NCBI GenBank assembly: GCA_036803025.1
Contig: DAIRVC010000097.1
Coordinates: forward strand, 1-9,999
Direction: 5' to 3'
Source: DAIRVC01 sp036803025
GTDB lineage: Bacteria > Chloroflexota > Anaerolineae > Anaerolineales > E44-bin32
Length of the DNA stretch: 9,999 bases
Shown here: piece after piece, positions 1 through 7,173 of the stretch
How positions within the stretch are numbered: position 1 is the first letter of the stretch
Layout of the letters: every line of letters starts with the position of its first letter
Made by a program: the position numbers and the translations under genes
Notes under the pieces: model-generated
What the model was told of the DNA's origin: nothing
The model's database searches: none
What the model saw: the letters and a program-made list of their open reading frames with translations, nothing else

Positions 1-1
1 G

Positions 2-337
2 TGGCTGGACGCGCAGCTGAAGCGCGCCGGCATCGATCCTGCGACGATTTCGGGCTATGACCAGACCGAGAACACGCATGTGGCCGTGGCCGAGCAGGTG
101 GCGCACGGCTCGGCCAGTGTCGGGCTGGGCATCCAGGCCGCCGCGGCCGCCTGCGGCTTGGATTTCGTCGCCCTTACCCAAGAGCGCTACGACCTGGTCA
201 TCCCGGAGGAGAATTGGGGCAGTGCTGCCGTACGCAGCCTGTTGTCGACGCTCCGATCGGACCTCTTCCGCCAACGTCTGACGGCGCTCAATGGCTATGA
301 CGCTTCGATTACCGGTCAGGAGACCTGGCTGCGCTGA
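2..337 (+). CDS. PBP-like domain protein, C-terminal part (MoeA-fusion or HTH-fusion type)
   Basis: This is the 3' end of a gene whose start lies left of the window; 111 residues are visible, reading from base 2 to the TGA at 335-337. The pattern 'GYDQTENTH', then 'VAHGSASVGLGIQAAA', then 'GLDFVALTQERYDLVIP' is typical of the PBP-like domain (Pfam PF12727 type). That domain resembles a molybdate/tungstate-binding periplasmic protein and sits at the C-terminus of MoeA-like molybdopterin proteins or of excisionase-like DNA-binding regulators. The visible end 'LNGYDASITGQETWLR' matches the usual end of the domain. The N-terminal partner is outside the window, so I cannot say whether the whole protein is a molybdenum-cofactor enzyme or a regulator. 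The next gene starts 23 bases downstream, so the two may be co-transcribed. Confidence 0.8.
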   Translation, partial: WLDAQLKRAGIDPATISGYDQTENTHVAVAEQVAHGSASVGLGIQAAAAACGLDFVALTQERYDLVIPEENWGSAAVRSLLSTLRSDLFRQRLTALNGYDASITGQETWLR

Positions 338-360
338 AGCGTCCGGCGGCCCGAGTCGAC

Positions 361-792
361 ATGCCGAGTCCAATGCAGTCCGCCTCCAATGCCGCAGGTT
401 GGTTCGCCCGGCTGACAGTCGGGGGCGTGTTCCTCGCCAATCTCAGCGCGGCGTTGCCGTACCTGATCGCGCCCGAACGCTGCACGGCCGCATTCGAACT
501 GTCGGGAGAATCCGGCATCGCACTCGTGCACAGCTTCGGCGTGCTGTTCCTGATGTGGAACGCCACCTACCCGCCGGTCATCGCTTCTCCGGGCCGCAAC
601 CGGACCCTGTTCGTCATCATCCTGATCCAACAGCTGATCGCGATCCTCGGCCAGGTGTGGATCGCGGCGGTCCTCCCGGCTGGCCACGCCGCAATGCGCG
701 CCACCGGCATGCGCTTCCTGCTCTTTGATGTCGCCGGGCTGGTTGCGATGGCACTGGGCTACTGGCGCCTCTACTATCACAGGCAGCGGTAG
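361..792 (+). CDS. Small four-helix membrane protein of unknown function
   Basis: This gene encodes 143 residues with four likely membrane segments, at about 15-36, 52-74, 82-105 and 117-138. The tail 'YWRLYYHRQR' is basic and probably cytoplasmic. A short hydrophilic stretch (about 38-50, with Cys41 and 'FELSGESG') lies between helices 1 and 2, and a 'MWNATYPP' stretch ends helix 2. I do not recognise a named family and assign no function. The start is uncertain: ATG at 361 gives the longest frame and ATG at 373 is a possible alternative, and neither has a strong Shine-Dalgarno. Reality is supported by the clear alternation of hydrophobic segments, by good coding-frame composition, and by a tight fit between its neighbours (23 bases after the previous stop). 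It could belong to an operon with the PBP-like gene, but it also stands 98 bases before the acyl-CoA synthetase gene. Confidence 0.75.
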   Translation: MPSPMQSASNAAGWFARLTVGGVFLANLSAALPYLIAPERCTAAFELSGESGIALVHSFGVLFLMWNATYPPVIASPGRNRTLFVIILIQQLIAILGQVWIAAVLPAGHAAMRATGMRFLLFDVAGLVAMALGYWRLYYHRQR

Positions 793-890
793 GCGGGATC
801 CTTCCCGACCCGCGGTCGGTCGGACCAGCGGCGCGCTTCCAGAGAGCCTGATAGAATCCCGCTTGCCGCGACATTGGACCCAGCCAACCC

Positions 891-2963
891 ATGCAACGCA
901 TCTTCTATCCGCACAGCATCGTCGTCATCGGCGTCTCCGACAAGCCCGACAACCTGGCCAAAAACATCCTCGGCAATCTGAAGGAATTCGGATTCCAGGG
1001 ACCGATCTACGCCGTCGGTCGTCAGGCGGGCGAGGTGCACGGCGTGGCGATCGTGGACTCGCTTGAGAAGGTCCCTGACGGCCTCGATCTGGCGGTCATC
1101 CTGACCCCGGCGGCAATGGTCCCGGGCCTGTTGGAGACCTGCGGGAAGAAGGGCATCCTGCGCGCGGTGATCGAATCGGGCGGCTTCGGCGAGTTTTCGG
1201 CGGAGGGCAAGGCGCTGGAGGAGGAGCTCGTCCAAATCGCCGCCCGATACGGGATGCGCTTCGTCGGGCCGAACTGCATCAGCGTCCTGAACCTGGAGAC
1301 GGGCGCGGTGCTGCCCTTCCCGCCGCTGTCGCGCGCGGATGTGCGGCTGGGTCCGGCCTCCGTCGCCGGTCAAAGCGGCGGGGTGACGATCACCTATCTC
1401 CTGCGATTGTGTGCCGCCGGGGTGGGGGCGAACAAGGGCGTCAGTATCGGCAACAAGGTCGACCTGAATGAGAATGACTACCTGGACTACCTGGTCGGCG
1501 ACCCTCGCACCGGGATCATCCTGCTCTACCTCGAATCGATCAGCGACGGGCGTCGGCTGTACGAGGCGGCGCGCGTTTCCCCCAAACCGATCATTGTGCA
1601 CAAAGCCAATCGCGGCGAGGCCAGCCGTTCGGTCGCCTTTTCGCATACGGCCGCGCTGGCGAATGACGATCGCATCGTCAGCGCCGCCTTCCGCCAGGCC
1701 GGCATCCTGCGGGCGGACGGCTTCCGTGAGGCCGTAGCCATGGCGCAGGGGCTGACCCTGCCTCCCGTGGGCGGCCGCGATCTGATCATCATCTCCCGCT
1801 CAGGAGGACATGCGGTGGTCGCGGCCGATGCCGCCGAGCGGATGGGCTTCCGCATGGGTGCGCTGCCGGACTCGTTCGCGGCGGGCGTGCGGGCGCTCTT
1901 CTCGGCCGACGTGATCGCGCCGACCAATCCGCTCGATCTGGGGGCGATCTTCGACTTCGACCTGTACGCGCAAATCGTCGAGCGCTGCCTGGAGAGCCTC
2001 TCCCCGGATGCAGTCTTGTTGATCAACACCTACGGGGACAACGAGGCCGAAGGCGCCCACCGCCTGGCGCGGCGCGTCGAGACGATCTCCCAGGAGACCG
2101 GGATCCCGGTCGCCTTCTGCGTCTTCTCGCATGGTGACGACCGCGAGGATCTTCAGAAAGAGCTGCGCCTGCCGATCTTCAACGAGATCGAGGACGCGGT
2201 CACGGCCCTGGCCGCCTCGCGGCAGTGGTCCGCGCACCGCTCGGCCCGCAGGCCGGCGGCGCCGGCCGCGCGCGGGCGGCTGCCGGCGGCGGCTCTCCCG
2301 CCGCAGGCGGCCACGCTCACCGCCGACCAGGCCCTGAACCTGATCAAGTCCCAGGGAATCCCCGTTGCCGCCTGGGCAGCGGTCGAGACCCCCGCGGCGG
2401 CGGCCGAGTCGGCTCGCCGGATCGGCTTGCCGGTCGCCCTCAAGGTCCTGGCCGAGGAGATTTCGCACAAGACGGATGTCGGCGGGGTCAGGCTGGGCCT
2501 GGAGCAGGCGGAGGCAGTGCAGCGCGAGGCGGAACAGATGCTGGCCCGGTTGCAGGAGTCGGTCCCGAAGGTCGCCCGGCCGCGCCTCCTGGTGCAGCAC
2601 ATGGCCGCACCGGGTGTGGAGGTCATTGTCGGCGGCAAGCGGGACCCGACCTTCGGCCCGGTGGTCATGTTCGGCCTGGGCGGTGTGCAGGTCGAGATGT
2701 TCGACGATGTCGCCTTCCGCGTGGCCCCGATCGATCGGGCGGAGGCCGAGGCGATGATCCGCGAAGTGCGCGGCTCCGGCCTGCTGGCCGGGGTGCGCGG
2801 ACAACCGGCGGTCGATCGGGGTGCGCTGGCCGATGCGCTTGAGGTATTCTCGAAGATGTTGGTCGACTCGCCACGAATCGTGGAGGTCGAGATCAACCCG
2901 CTTATCGTCGGCGAGGGGGGCGTGCTGGCGGTCGACGCCCGTGCGCAGATCGGCCCGCCGTAG
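891..2963 (+). CDS. NDP-forming acyl-CoA synthetase, fused alpha and beta subunits
   Basis: This 690-residue protein belongs to the acetate-CoA ligase (ADP-forming) superfamily, which interconverts acyl-CoA + ADP + Pi and acid + CoA + ATP through phosphohistidine intermediates. Domains in order are a CoA-binding Rossmann domain (about 1-130, starting 'IFYPHSIVVIGVS'), succinyl-CoA-ligase-like domains (about 150-440, with 'GQSGG' at 160-164), an Ala/Pro/Arg-rich linker (about 445-472) and an ATP-grasp domain (about 475-690). The likely catalytic His252 lies in 'SHTAALA', and the second transfer histidine, His526, in 'SHKTDVGGV'. 'GGKRDPTFGPVVMFGLGG' (581-598) and 'EINPL' (667-671) are typical ATP-grasp motifs. 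The start at 891 fits the family, since the conserved beta strand begins at residue 8-10, although no clear Shine-Dalgarno precedes it. The substrate cannot be read from sequence. Family members act on acetyl-, propionyl-, succinyl- or aryl-CoA, and some related proteins are protein acetyltransferases; no GNAT domain is present here. Confidence 0.9.
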   Translation: MQRIFYPHSIVVIGVSDKPDNLAKNILGNLKEFGFQGPIYAVGRQAGEVHGVAIVDSLEKVPDGLDLAVILTPAAMVPGLLETCGKKGILRAVIESGGFGEFSAEGKALEEELVQIAARYGMRFVGPNCISVLNLETGAVLPFPPLSRADVRLGPASVAGQSGGVTITYLLRLCAAGVGANKGVSIGNKVDLNENDYLDYLVGDPRTGIILLYLESISDGRRLYEAARVSPKPIIVHKANRGEASRSVAFSHTAALANDDRIVSAAFRQAGILRADGFREAVAMAQGLTLPPVGGRDLIIISRSGGHAVVAADAAERMGFRMGALPDSFAAGVRALFSADVIAPTNPLDLGAIFDFDLYAQIVERCLESLSPDAVLLINTYGDNEAEGAHRLARRVETISQETGIPVAFCVFSHGDDREDLQKELRLPIFNEIEDAVTALAASRQWSAHRSARRPAAPAARGRLPAAALPPQAATLTADQALNLIKSQGIPVAAWAAVETPAAAAESARRIGLPVALKVLAEEISHKTDVGGVRLGLEQAEAVQREAEQMLARLQESVPKVARPRLLVQHMAAPGVEVIVGGKRDPTFGPVVMFGLGGVQVEMFDDVAFRVAPIDRAEAEAMIREVRGSGLLAGVRGQPAVDRGALADALEVFSKMLVDSPRIVEVEINPLIVGEGGVLAVDARAQIGPP

Positions 2964-2990
2964 CGGCGGCCGCCCGACCACCTTGCAGGA

Positions 2991-2996
2991 AAGGAG
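2991..2996 (+). promoter_or_regulatory. Shine-Dalgarno of the DUF4332 gene
   Basis: AAGGAG lies 6 bases before the ATG at 3003. It is the clearest ribosome binding site in the plus-strand block and fixes this start. The acyl-CoA synthetase stop is only 39 bases upstream of the ATG, so read-through transcription with independent translation is likely. Confidence 0.7.
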
Positions 2997-3002
2997 AGCA
3001 GA

Positions 3003-3428
3003 ATGGCAGGGGCATGGAAGCATGGAACGAAGCTCGAGCTGATCGAGGGGATCGGCCCGTCCAAGGCCGGGAAGCTTCGAAAAGCCGGCGTCAGGTCTTT
3101 GGCGGCCTTGCTTGACAAGGGGGGGACGCCCGAAGGACGCAAGGAGATCGCCAAGGCAAGCGGAATCCTCCCCAAGCTCATCCTGGAGTGGGTCAATCAC
3201 GCGGACCTCTTCCGGATCAAGGGCGTCGGCGAGGAGTACGCTGACCTGCTGGAGGCGGCCGGCGTCGACACGGTCGTCGAGCTGGGCAAGCGCGACCCCA
3301 AGGTCCTGTACGCCAAACTGGAGTCGGCCAACGCCGCCAAGAAGCTGGTGCGGCGACTGCCCACCTCGAAACAGGTCGGTGCCTGGGTGCGGCAGGCGAA
3401 GAAGCTGCCCCGGCGAATTCGCTACTAG
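3003..3428 (+). CDS. DUF4332-type helix-hairpin-helix protein
   Basis: This is a 141-residue basic, soluble protein. Two helix-hairpin-helix-like motifs are visible: 'LIEGIGPSKAGKLRKAGV' (13-30) and 'IKGVGEEYADLLEAAGV' (72-88). Each is followed by a segment ending in Leu-rich helices ('RSLAALL', 'DTVVELGKRDPKVLYAKL'). This duplicated layout matches DUF4332 (Pfam PF14229 type), whose members have no firmly established role. The GIGP and GVG hairpins are the kind used for non-sequence-specific DNA backbone contacts in other HhH proteins, so DNA or RNA binding is plausible but inferred. The C-terminus is rich in Lys and Arg ('QAKKLPRRIRY'). No signal peptide or membrane segment is seen. It is probably co-transcribed with the upstream synthetase, 39 bases away, but a functional link is unproven. 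Confidence 0.85.
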   Translation: MAGAWKHGTKLELIEGIGPSKAGKLRKAGVRSLAALLDKGGTPEGRKEIAKASGILPKLILEWVNHADLFRIKGVGEEYADLLEAAGVDTVVELGKRDPKVLYAKLESANAAKKLVRRLPTSKQVGAWVRQAKKLPRRIRY

Positions 3429-3456
3429 GGCTCGATTCGCCCGTCAGGGCGACCTG

Positions 3457-3502
3457 CCGACCGGCCGAGGGGTTGGGCCCGCTTGCCCCTCGGCCGGGTC
3501 GG
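3457..3502. terminator. Long GC-rich hairpin between convergent genes
   Basis: The left arm (3457-3472, CCGACCGGCCGAGGGG) pairs with the right arm (3486-3502, CCCCTCGGCCGGGTCGG) with a single one-base bulge. The loop is 13 bases. It lies 28 bases after the DUF4332 stop and 54 bases beyond the cydC stop on the other strand, so it could end transcription from both sides. There is no U-tract on either side, so it is not a textbook intrinsic terminator. A Rho-aided terminator or an RNA 3'-end stabiliser are alternatives. Confidence 0.55.
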
Positions 3503-3556
3503 TGAGGGGTCGCGCCAGCCAGCCGGCGCCACGTGTGCGTTGCGGGTCTCCGTCCT

Positions 3557-5335
3557 TCAAACACCCCCGTTCGTGATCGCCGTCACCCCCAGGACATCCC
3601 AGGCCCGGTTCTGCATCCCGAGCATGTGTTGATACATCCCCCCGGCCTTGGAAAGCAGCCCGTGCGTGCCGCGCTCGGCGATGCGGCCGTCGGCCAACAC
3701 GACGATTTCGTCCATCGAGTCAAGTCCGACCAGCCGGTGTGTGATCATCAGCAGCGACTGATGCGGCGGGAGGTTGGTCAGGCCGGCCAAGACCGCCCGC
3801 TCAGTGACTGGATCGAGATGGGCCGTGGGTTCGTCGAGCACTAAGATCGCGGCGGACTGCAGGAGCGTGCGGGCCAGCGCCAGGCGCTGCCTCTCCCCCG
3901 CACTCACTGCCGCGCCGCCCTCACCTACGCGCGTCTCCAAGCCTCGCGGCAGGCTGGCCAGCATCGACCCAAGCTGAACCCGCTCAAGCACACCACGCAG
4001 GTCTGCCTCACAGGAACCCGGCCGGCCCAAGAGCAGGTTCTCACGAAGCGTGGTGTTGAAGAGCGTCGGCGGCTGCAGCATGGCCGCAAACAAGGAGCGG
4101 GCCGCCTCCGTCTGCAGCGCGCGCAGCTCGATCCCATTCAGGGTGATCTCGCCGTCGGTGTACTCCCACAACCGCAGCAGCAATCGTGCGAGGGTCGACT
4201 TCCCGGCGCTGCTCGGACCGACGATCGCCACACGGCGACCGGGGGCCAGGTCTAGATTGAATCCATCGAGCGCGTCCCGCGACTGTCCGGGGTAGCGGAA
4301 GCGCAGGTCTCGCACGCACAGGTGAAGCCCGGCGCTGGGATCCGGCGCGGGTCTCGGGTCGGCAGGGTCATCCACCGCCGGCCTCAGTTCCGCCAGAGAG
4401 AAGATCCGGCCGGCCGCGGCCAGCACCGATTCCGAGGACAGGGCCGCGGCGGGCAGGGCAGCGGCCGCCTCGAAGGCGGCCAGAGCCGCCAAGGTGATGG
4501 CGCCCAGCGCGATCCCGTCCATCCTTCCGGCGGCTGTCAGGTAGACTCCCCAGGCCAGGGTGGCCGCCGCAGCGAGCTGGGCGAGCAAGCCGCTTGCCGC
4601 AGCCGGGGCGCTCTGCAGCCAGGCCCACTGCCGCTGGGCCTCGGTCAGGTTGCGATTGGCCGCGCGCAGTCGGTCGGCGAACGGAGCCTGGGCGCTGAAG
4701 GCGGTCAGGTCGGGCAGTCCCTGCAGGGTCTCGACGATCTGAGCGCTCAACGCGGCCCGGGCGCGCGAACACGCCTGCGCCGGCGCCCGGGCTGTGCTGC
4801 GAACGCCGGCCGGCAGCAGGACGCCAGCGACGGTGAAGAGGATCAGGAACGTCACCGCCAGCCGGAGGTCATGCGAACCAAGATAGACGGCCGTTCCCGC
4901 CGCCACAGCGACGGCCACGGCCGGGGGAGCGAGAACTCGCGCGTAGAAGTCCTGGAGCGAATCGATGTCGGTGACTGCGCGCGCCAGCAGATCGCCGCTG
5001 CGCGCATCGACCAGGCGCGCTGGTGCGAGGGGTTCGATCGTCTGGTAGACCCACACCCGCAGCGTTCCCAACAGGCGCAGGTTGAGCGTATGGGTGATGA
5101 TGCGCTCCAGATAGCGGAACACCCCGCGTGCCAGACCGAAGGCGCGCACTCCCACAATGGCCAGACTCAGCTCGGCGATCGATGGATGCAATGCCGCGGC
5201 GGAGAGCAGATAGGCAGACGTGGCCATCAGGCCAATGCTGCTGCCCACCGTCGCTGCGCCCAGCAGGAATGCCAGGGCGATCCGGCCCGCATGCGGCCGC
5301 GTCCATTGTAGCAGGTGAGCCAGGCCGGGATTCAC
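3557..5335 (-). CDS. cydC: CydC: ABC exporter subunit for cytochrome bd assembly
   Basis: This 592-residue half-transporter has an N-terminal six-helix membrane domain (about 1-305) and a C-terminal ATPase (about 335-575). It pairs with CydD; in E. coli CydDC acts at the inner membrane in thiol/heme handling needed to assemble cytochrome bd. CydC-typical sequence is clear: 'GLMATSAYLLSAAALHPSI' (35-53), 'FRYLERIITH', and 'RSGDLLARAVTDIDSLQDFY'. ATPase motifs are intact: Walker A GPSSAGKST (373-381), Q-loop Gln421, signature VSAGE (477-481), Walker B ILVLDE (497-502) and switch His533. The start is the GTG at 5335. It overlaps the cydD stop as GTGA, has GGAGG at 5340-5344, and gives a family-like N-terminus. 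The frame stays open further upstream, but only inside cydD in another frame. The spacing from GGAGG to GTG is short (4 bases), which suggests translational coupling. A tail of about 20 residues after the ATPase has no recognised motif. Confidence 0.92.
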   Translation of the reverse strand: MNPGLAHLLQWTRPHAGRIALAFLLGAATVGSSIGLMATSAYLLSAAALHPSIAELSLAIVGVRAFGLARGVFRYLERIITHTLNLRLLGTLRVWVYQTIEPLAPARLVDARSGDLLARAVTDIDSLQDFYARVLAPPAVAVAVAAGTAVYLGSHDLRLAVTFLILFTVAGVLLPAGVRSTARAPAQACSRARAALSAQIVETLQGLPDLTAFSAQAPFADRLRAANRNLTEAQRQWAWLQSAPAAASGLLAQLAAAATLAWGVYLTAAGRMDGIALGAITLAALAAFEAAAALPAAALSSESVLAAAGRIFSLAELRPAVDDPADPRPAPDPSAGLHLCVRDLRFRYPGQSRDALDGFNLDLAPGRRVAIVGPSSAGKSTLARLLLRLWEYTDGEITLNGIELRALQTEAARSLFAAMLQPPTLFNTTLRENLLLGRPGSCEADLRGVLERVQLGSMLASLPRGLETRVGEGGAAVSAGERQRLALARTLLQSAAILVLDEPTAHLDPVTERAVLAGLTNLPPHQSLLMITHRLVGLDSMDEIVVLADGRIAERGTHGLLSKAGGMYQHMLGMQNRAWDVLGVTAITNGGV

Positions 5336-7092
5336 CGCGCCTCCAGGTAGGGCGCGAGCATGGCGCGGTACACTCCGCCGGCTTCCCACAAGGAGGCGTG
5401 CGTGCCGCGTTCGACAGCTTTCCCGGCCTGCATCACCACGATCTGATCCGCCCGGTGCACAGTGCTCAGCCGATGGGCGATCACCAGCACGGTTCGGCCG
5501 CGCATCAGCGTTTCTGCCGCGGCCTGCAGCCGCGCCTCCAGCGCGGGGTCGAGGCTGGCACTGGCTTCGTCGAGGACGACGAATGTGGCTCGGCGCAGAA
5601 ATGCGCGAGCGATGGCGAGGCGTTGGGCTTCCCCGGCGCTCAATCGGGCGCCGCGCTCGCCGATCGGGCTGTCGAGGCCTTGCGGCAGGCGGTCCACGAG
5701 ATCCGACAGCTCGGCCTGGGCCAATGCCAGCCGCAGCTCGCCTTCGGAAGCATCCGGCCGGGCCAAGCGCAAGTTCTCCGCCAGGGTCAGCGGAAATAGG
5801 TATGGTGACTGGGGGACCCAGGCGGTGCGCTGTCGCCACGCCTCGAGCGGCACCGAGGAGAGCGGACTGCCATCGACCTCGATCTCGCCGGACGAGGCCT
5901 CGAGGAATCGCATCAGCAAGTCGACGACGGTGCTCTTGACGGCGCCACTAGGGCCGACCAGCGCAGTCATGCCGGCGGCCGGGATCTCCAGGTCGAGCCC
6001 TTGCAGGGCCGGACGCGAGCCGCCGTAGGCATAGGTCACCTGACGGAGACGGATCGCGGGCGGCACGGCCAGCGGCAGGACTGATGGCCTGAGTGATGCG
6101 GCGGCGCTCAGCGGCCGAGGCGCAGCCAGGATCTGAAAGACGCGATCTGCCGCAGCGGCACCGGCGGCGCCGGCGTGGAAGCGAGTCCCCAGATTGCGGA
6201 GCGGCAGATAGAACTCAGGCGCCAGGACCAGGACGAACATCGCCTCCTGGAATCCAAGATGGCCGTACAGCAGACGCAGGCCTACCTGGACGGCCACCAC
6301 TGCGGTGCTCAGGGTGGCGATCAGCTCCAGCGCCAGGCCCGACAAGAAGGCGACACGCAGCACCCGCAAGGTGGCTGCGCAGTAGGCATCGCCAACGCGC
6401 TGGATGACCTGCGCCTGTTCCCGGCTCCGGCGCAGGACCTTCAACGTCGTCAGTCCTTGCAGGACATCCAGGAAGTGCGCGCTCAGCCGGCCGAGCGTGC
6501 CGTACTGCCGGCGGGTGAGCGCCGCGGCCGCACGGCCGATCAAGATCATGAACAGGGGCAGGAGGGGCGCGGTCAGGAGCAGGACCAGCGCCGACAATGG
6601 GTCAACCCGCAGGACGAATGCCAGCAGGCAGAGCGGTACGATTGCCGCGGTCAGGACCTGGGGAAGATACTGCCGCAAGTAAGTGTCGACCGCCTCCACG
6701 CCCTCCATGACCGTGGCGGTCAGCTCGCCGGTGCGCTGGGCCTGCACGTATGCCGGGCCCAGCGCGATCAGGTGCCCGATAAGCGCCTCGCGCAAGCCCG
6801 ATTTCAGGCGCAGCGCTGCCCCAGCCGCGAGCAGATCTCCGCCTGCTGCCGTGAACGCGCGCACCAGGCTGAAGGCGACCAGCGCGCCGAGGAGCGGCGC
6901 GAGCTGCGCCAGCCCCTCGGCGTGCAAGAACGCTCGGTCGAGGATGCGACTGAGGCACAAGGCCTGCCCGATGGCCAGGCCCGCCCCGCAGGCGGCCAGG
7001 AACGCCACTGCGGCCGCCTGCAGCCTGGCCGAGCTGGCCCATGAAAGCAGGCGGCGGTCGACCAACCCCGTCGCAGTCAGGCTCTCATCCAT
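5332..7092 (-). CDS. cydD: CydD: ABC exporter subunit for cytochrome bd assembly, with altered Walker A
   Basis: This 586-residue half-transporter is the partner of CydC. It has a six-helix membrane domain (about 20-310, with 'GELTATVMEGVEAVDTYLRQYLPQ' spanning 122-145, typical of CydD) and an ATPase domain (about 345-580). Q-loop Gln428, signature LSAGE (484-488), Walker B FVVLDE (504-509) and switch His540 are present. The Walker A motif reads GPSGAVKST (380-388): Val385 (GTC, bases 5938-5940 on the complement) replaces the glycine that normally comes just before the lysine. This may weaken nucleotide binding at that site, or it may be a sequence error. The gene starts 81 bases after cydB, with no strong Shine-Dalgarno before ATG 7092, and its stop overlaps the cydC start. 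Length and motif order are normal for CydD, so the gene does not look decayed. Confidence 0.92.
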   Translation of the reverse strand: MDESLTATGLVDRRLLSWASSARLQAAAVAFLAACGAGLAIGQALCLSRILDRAFLHAEGLAQLAPLLGALVAFSLVRAFTAAGGDLLAAGAALRLKSGLREALIGHLIALGPAYVQAQRTGELTATVMEGVEAVDTYLRQYLPQVLTAAIVPLCLLAFVLRVDPLSALVLLLTAPLLPLFMILIGRAAAALTRRQYGTLGRLSAHFLDVLQGLTTLKVLRRSREQAQVIQRVGDAYCAATLRVLRVAFLSGLALELIATLSTAVVAVQVGLRLLYGHLGFQEAMFVLVLAPEFYLPLRNLGTRFHAGAAGAAAADRVFQILAAPRPLSAAASLRPSVLPLAVPPAIRLRQVTYAYGGSRPALQGLDLEIPAAGMTALVGPSGAVKSTVVDLLMRFLEASSGEIEVDGSPLSSVPLEAWRQRTAWVPQSPYLFPLTLAENLRLARPDASEGELRLALAQAELSDLVDRLPQGLDSPIGERGARLSAGEAQRLAIARAFLRRATFVVLDEASASLDPALEARLQAAAETLMRGRTVLVIAHRLSTVHRADQIVVMQAGKAVERGTHASLWEAGGVYRAMLAPYLEAR

Positions 7093-7173
7093 CCGACGTC
7101 AGGGGACGGGCGACGACGGGGCGGGCTGGGCAGCCTCCCGGTCGCCGGTGAGGGATGTGGGCCCGGATTCGGA

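Noticed and set aside
477..481. Loss of the consensus LSGGQ signature in CydC and CydD (residues 477-481 and 484-488 of the proteins; both read SAGE)
   Set aside because: SAG(Q/E) variants are common in CydC and CydD of GC-rich bacteria, so this is ordinary variation. The coordinates given for this entry are protein residues in CydC.
851..890. Promoter directly before the acyl-CoA synthetase (TAGAAT at 852-857)
   Set aside because: The hexamer is a fair -10 match but there is no recognisable -35 at a suitable distance.
777..1646. 289-residue minus-strand open frame opposite the start of the synthetase
   Set aside because: Same reason: it mirrors the conserved plus-strand gene and has low-complexity, charged sequence without family features.
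1800..3200. 466-residue open frame on the minus strand opposite the acyl-CoA synthetase and DUF4332 genes
   Set aside because: It is antisense to two clearly conserved genes, has an Arg/Asp/Gly-rich composition and no recognisable motif. Long antisense frames are expected in GC-rich coding DNA.
4322..5311. 329-residue plus-strand open frame opposite cydC
   Set aside because: Gln/Arg/Gly-rich mirror of cydC codons, with no domain.
5336..5839. N-terminal extension of the cydC frame by 168 residues
   Set aside because: It lies fully within cydD in another frame, is Arg/Pro-rich and not CydC-like. The GTG at 5335 with GGAGG and a GTGA overlap is a better start.
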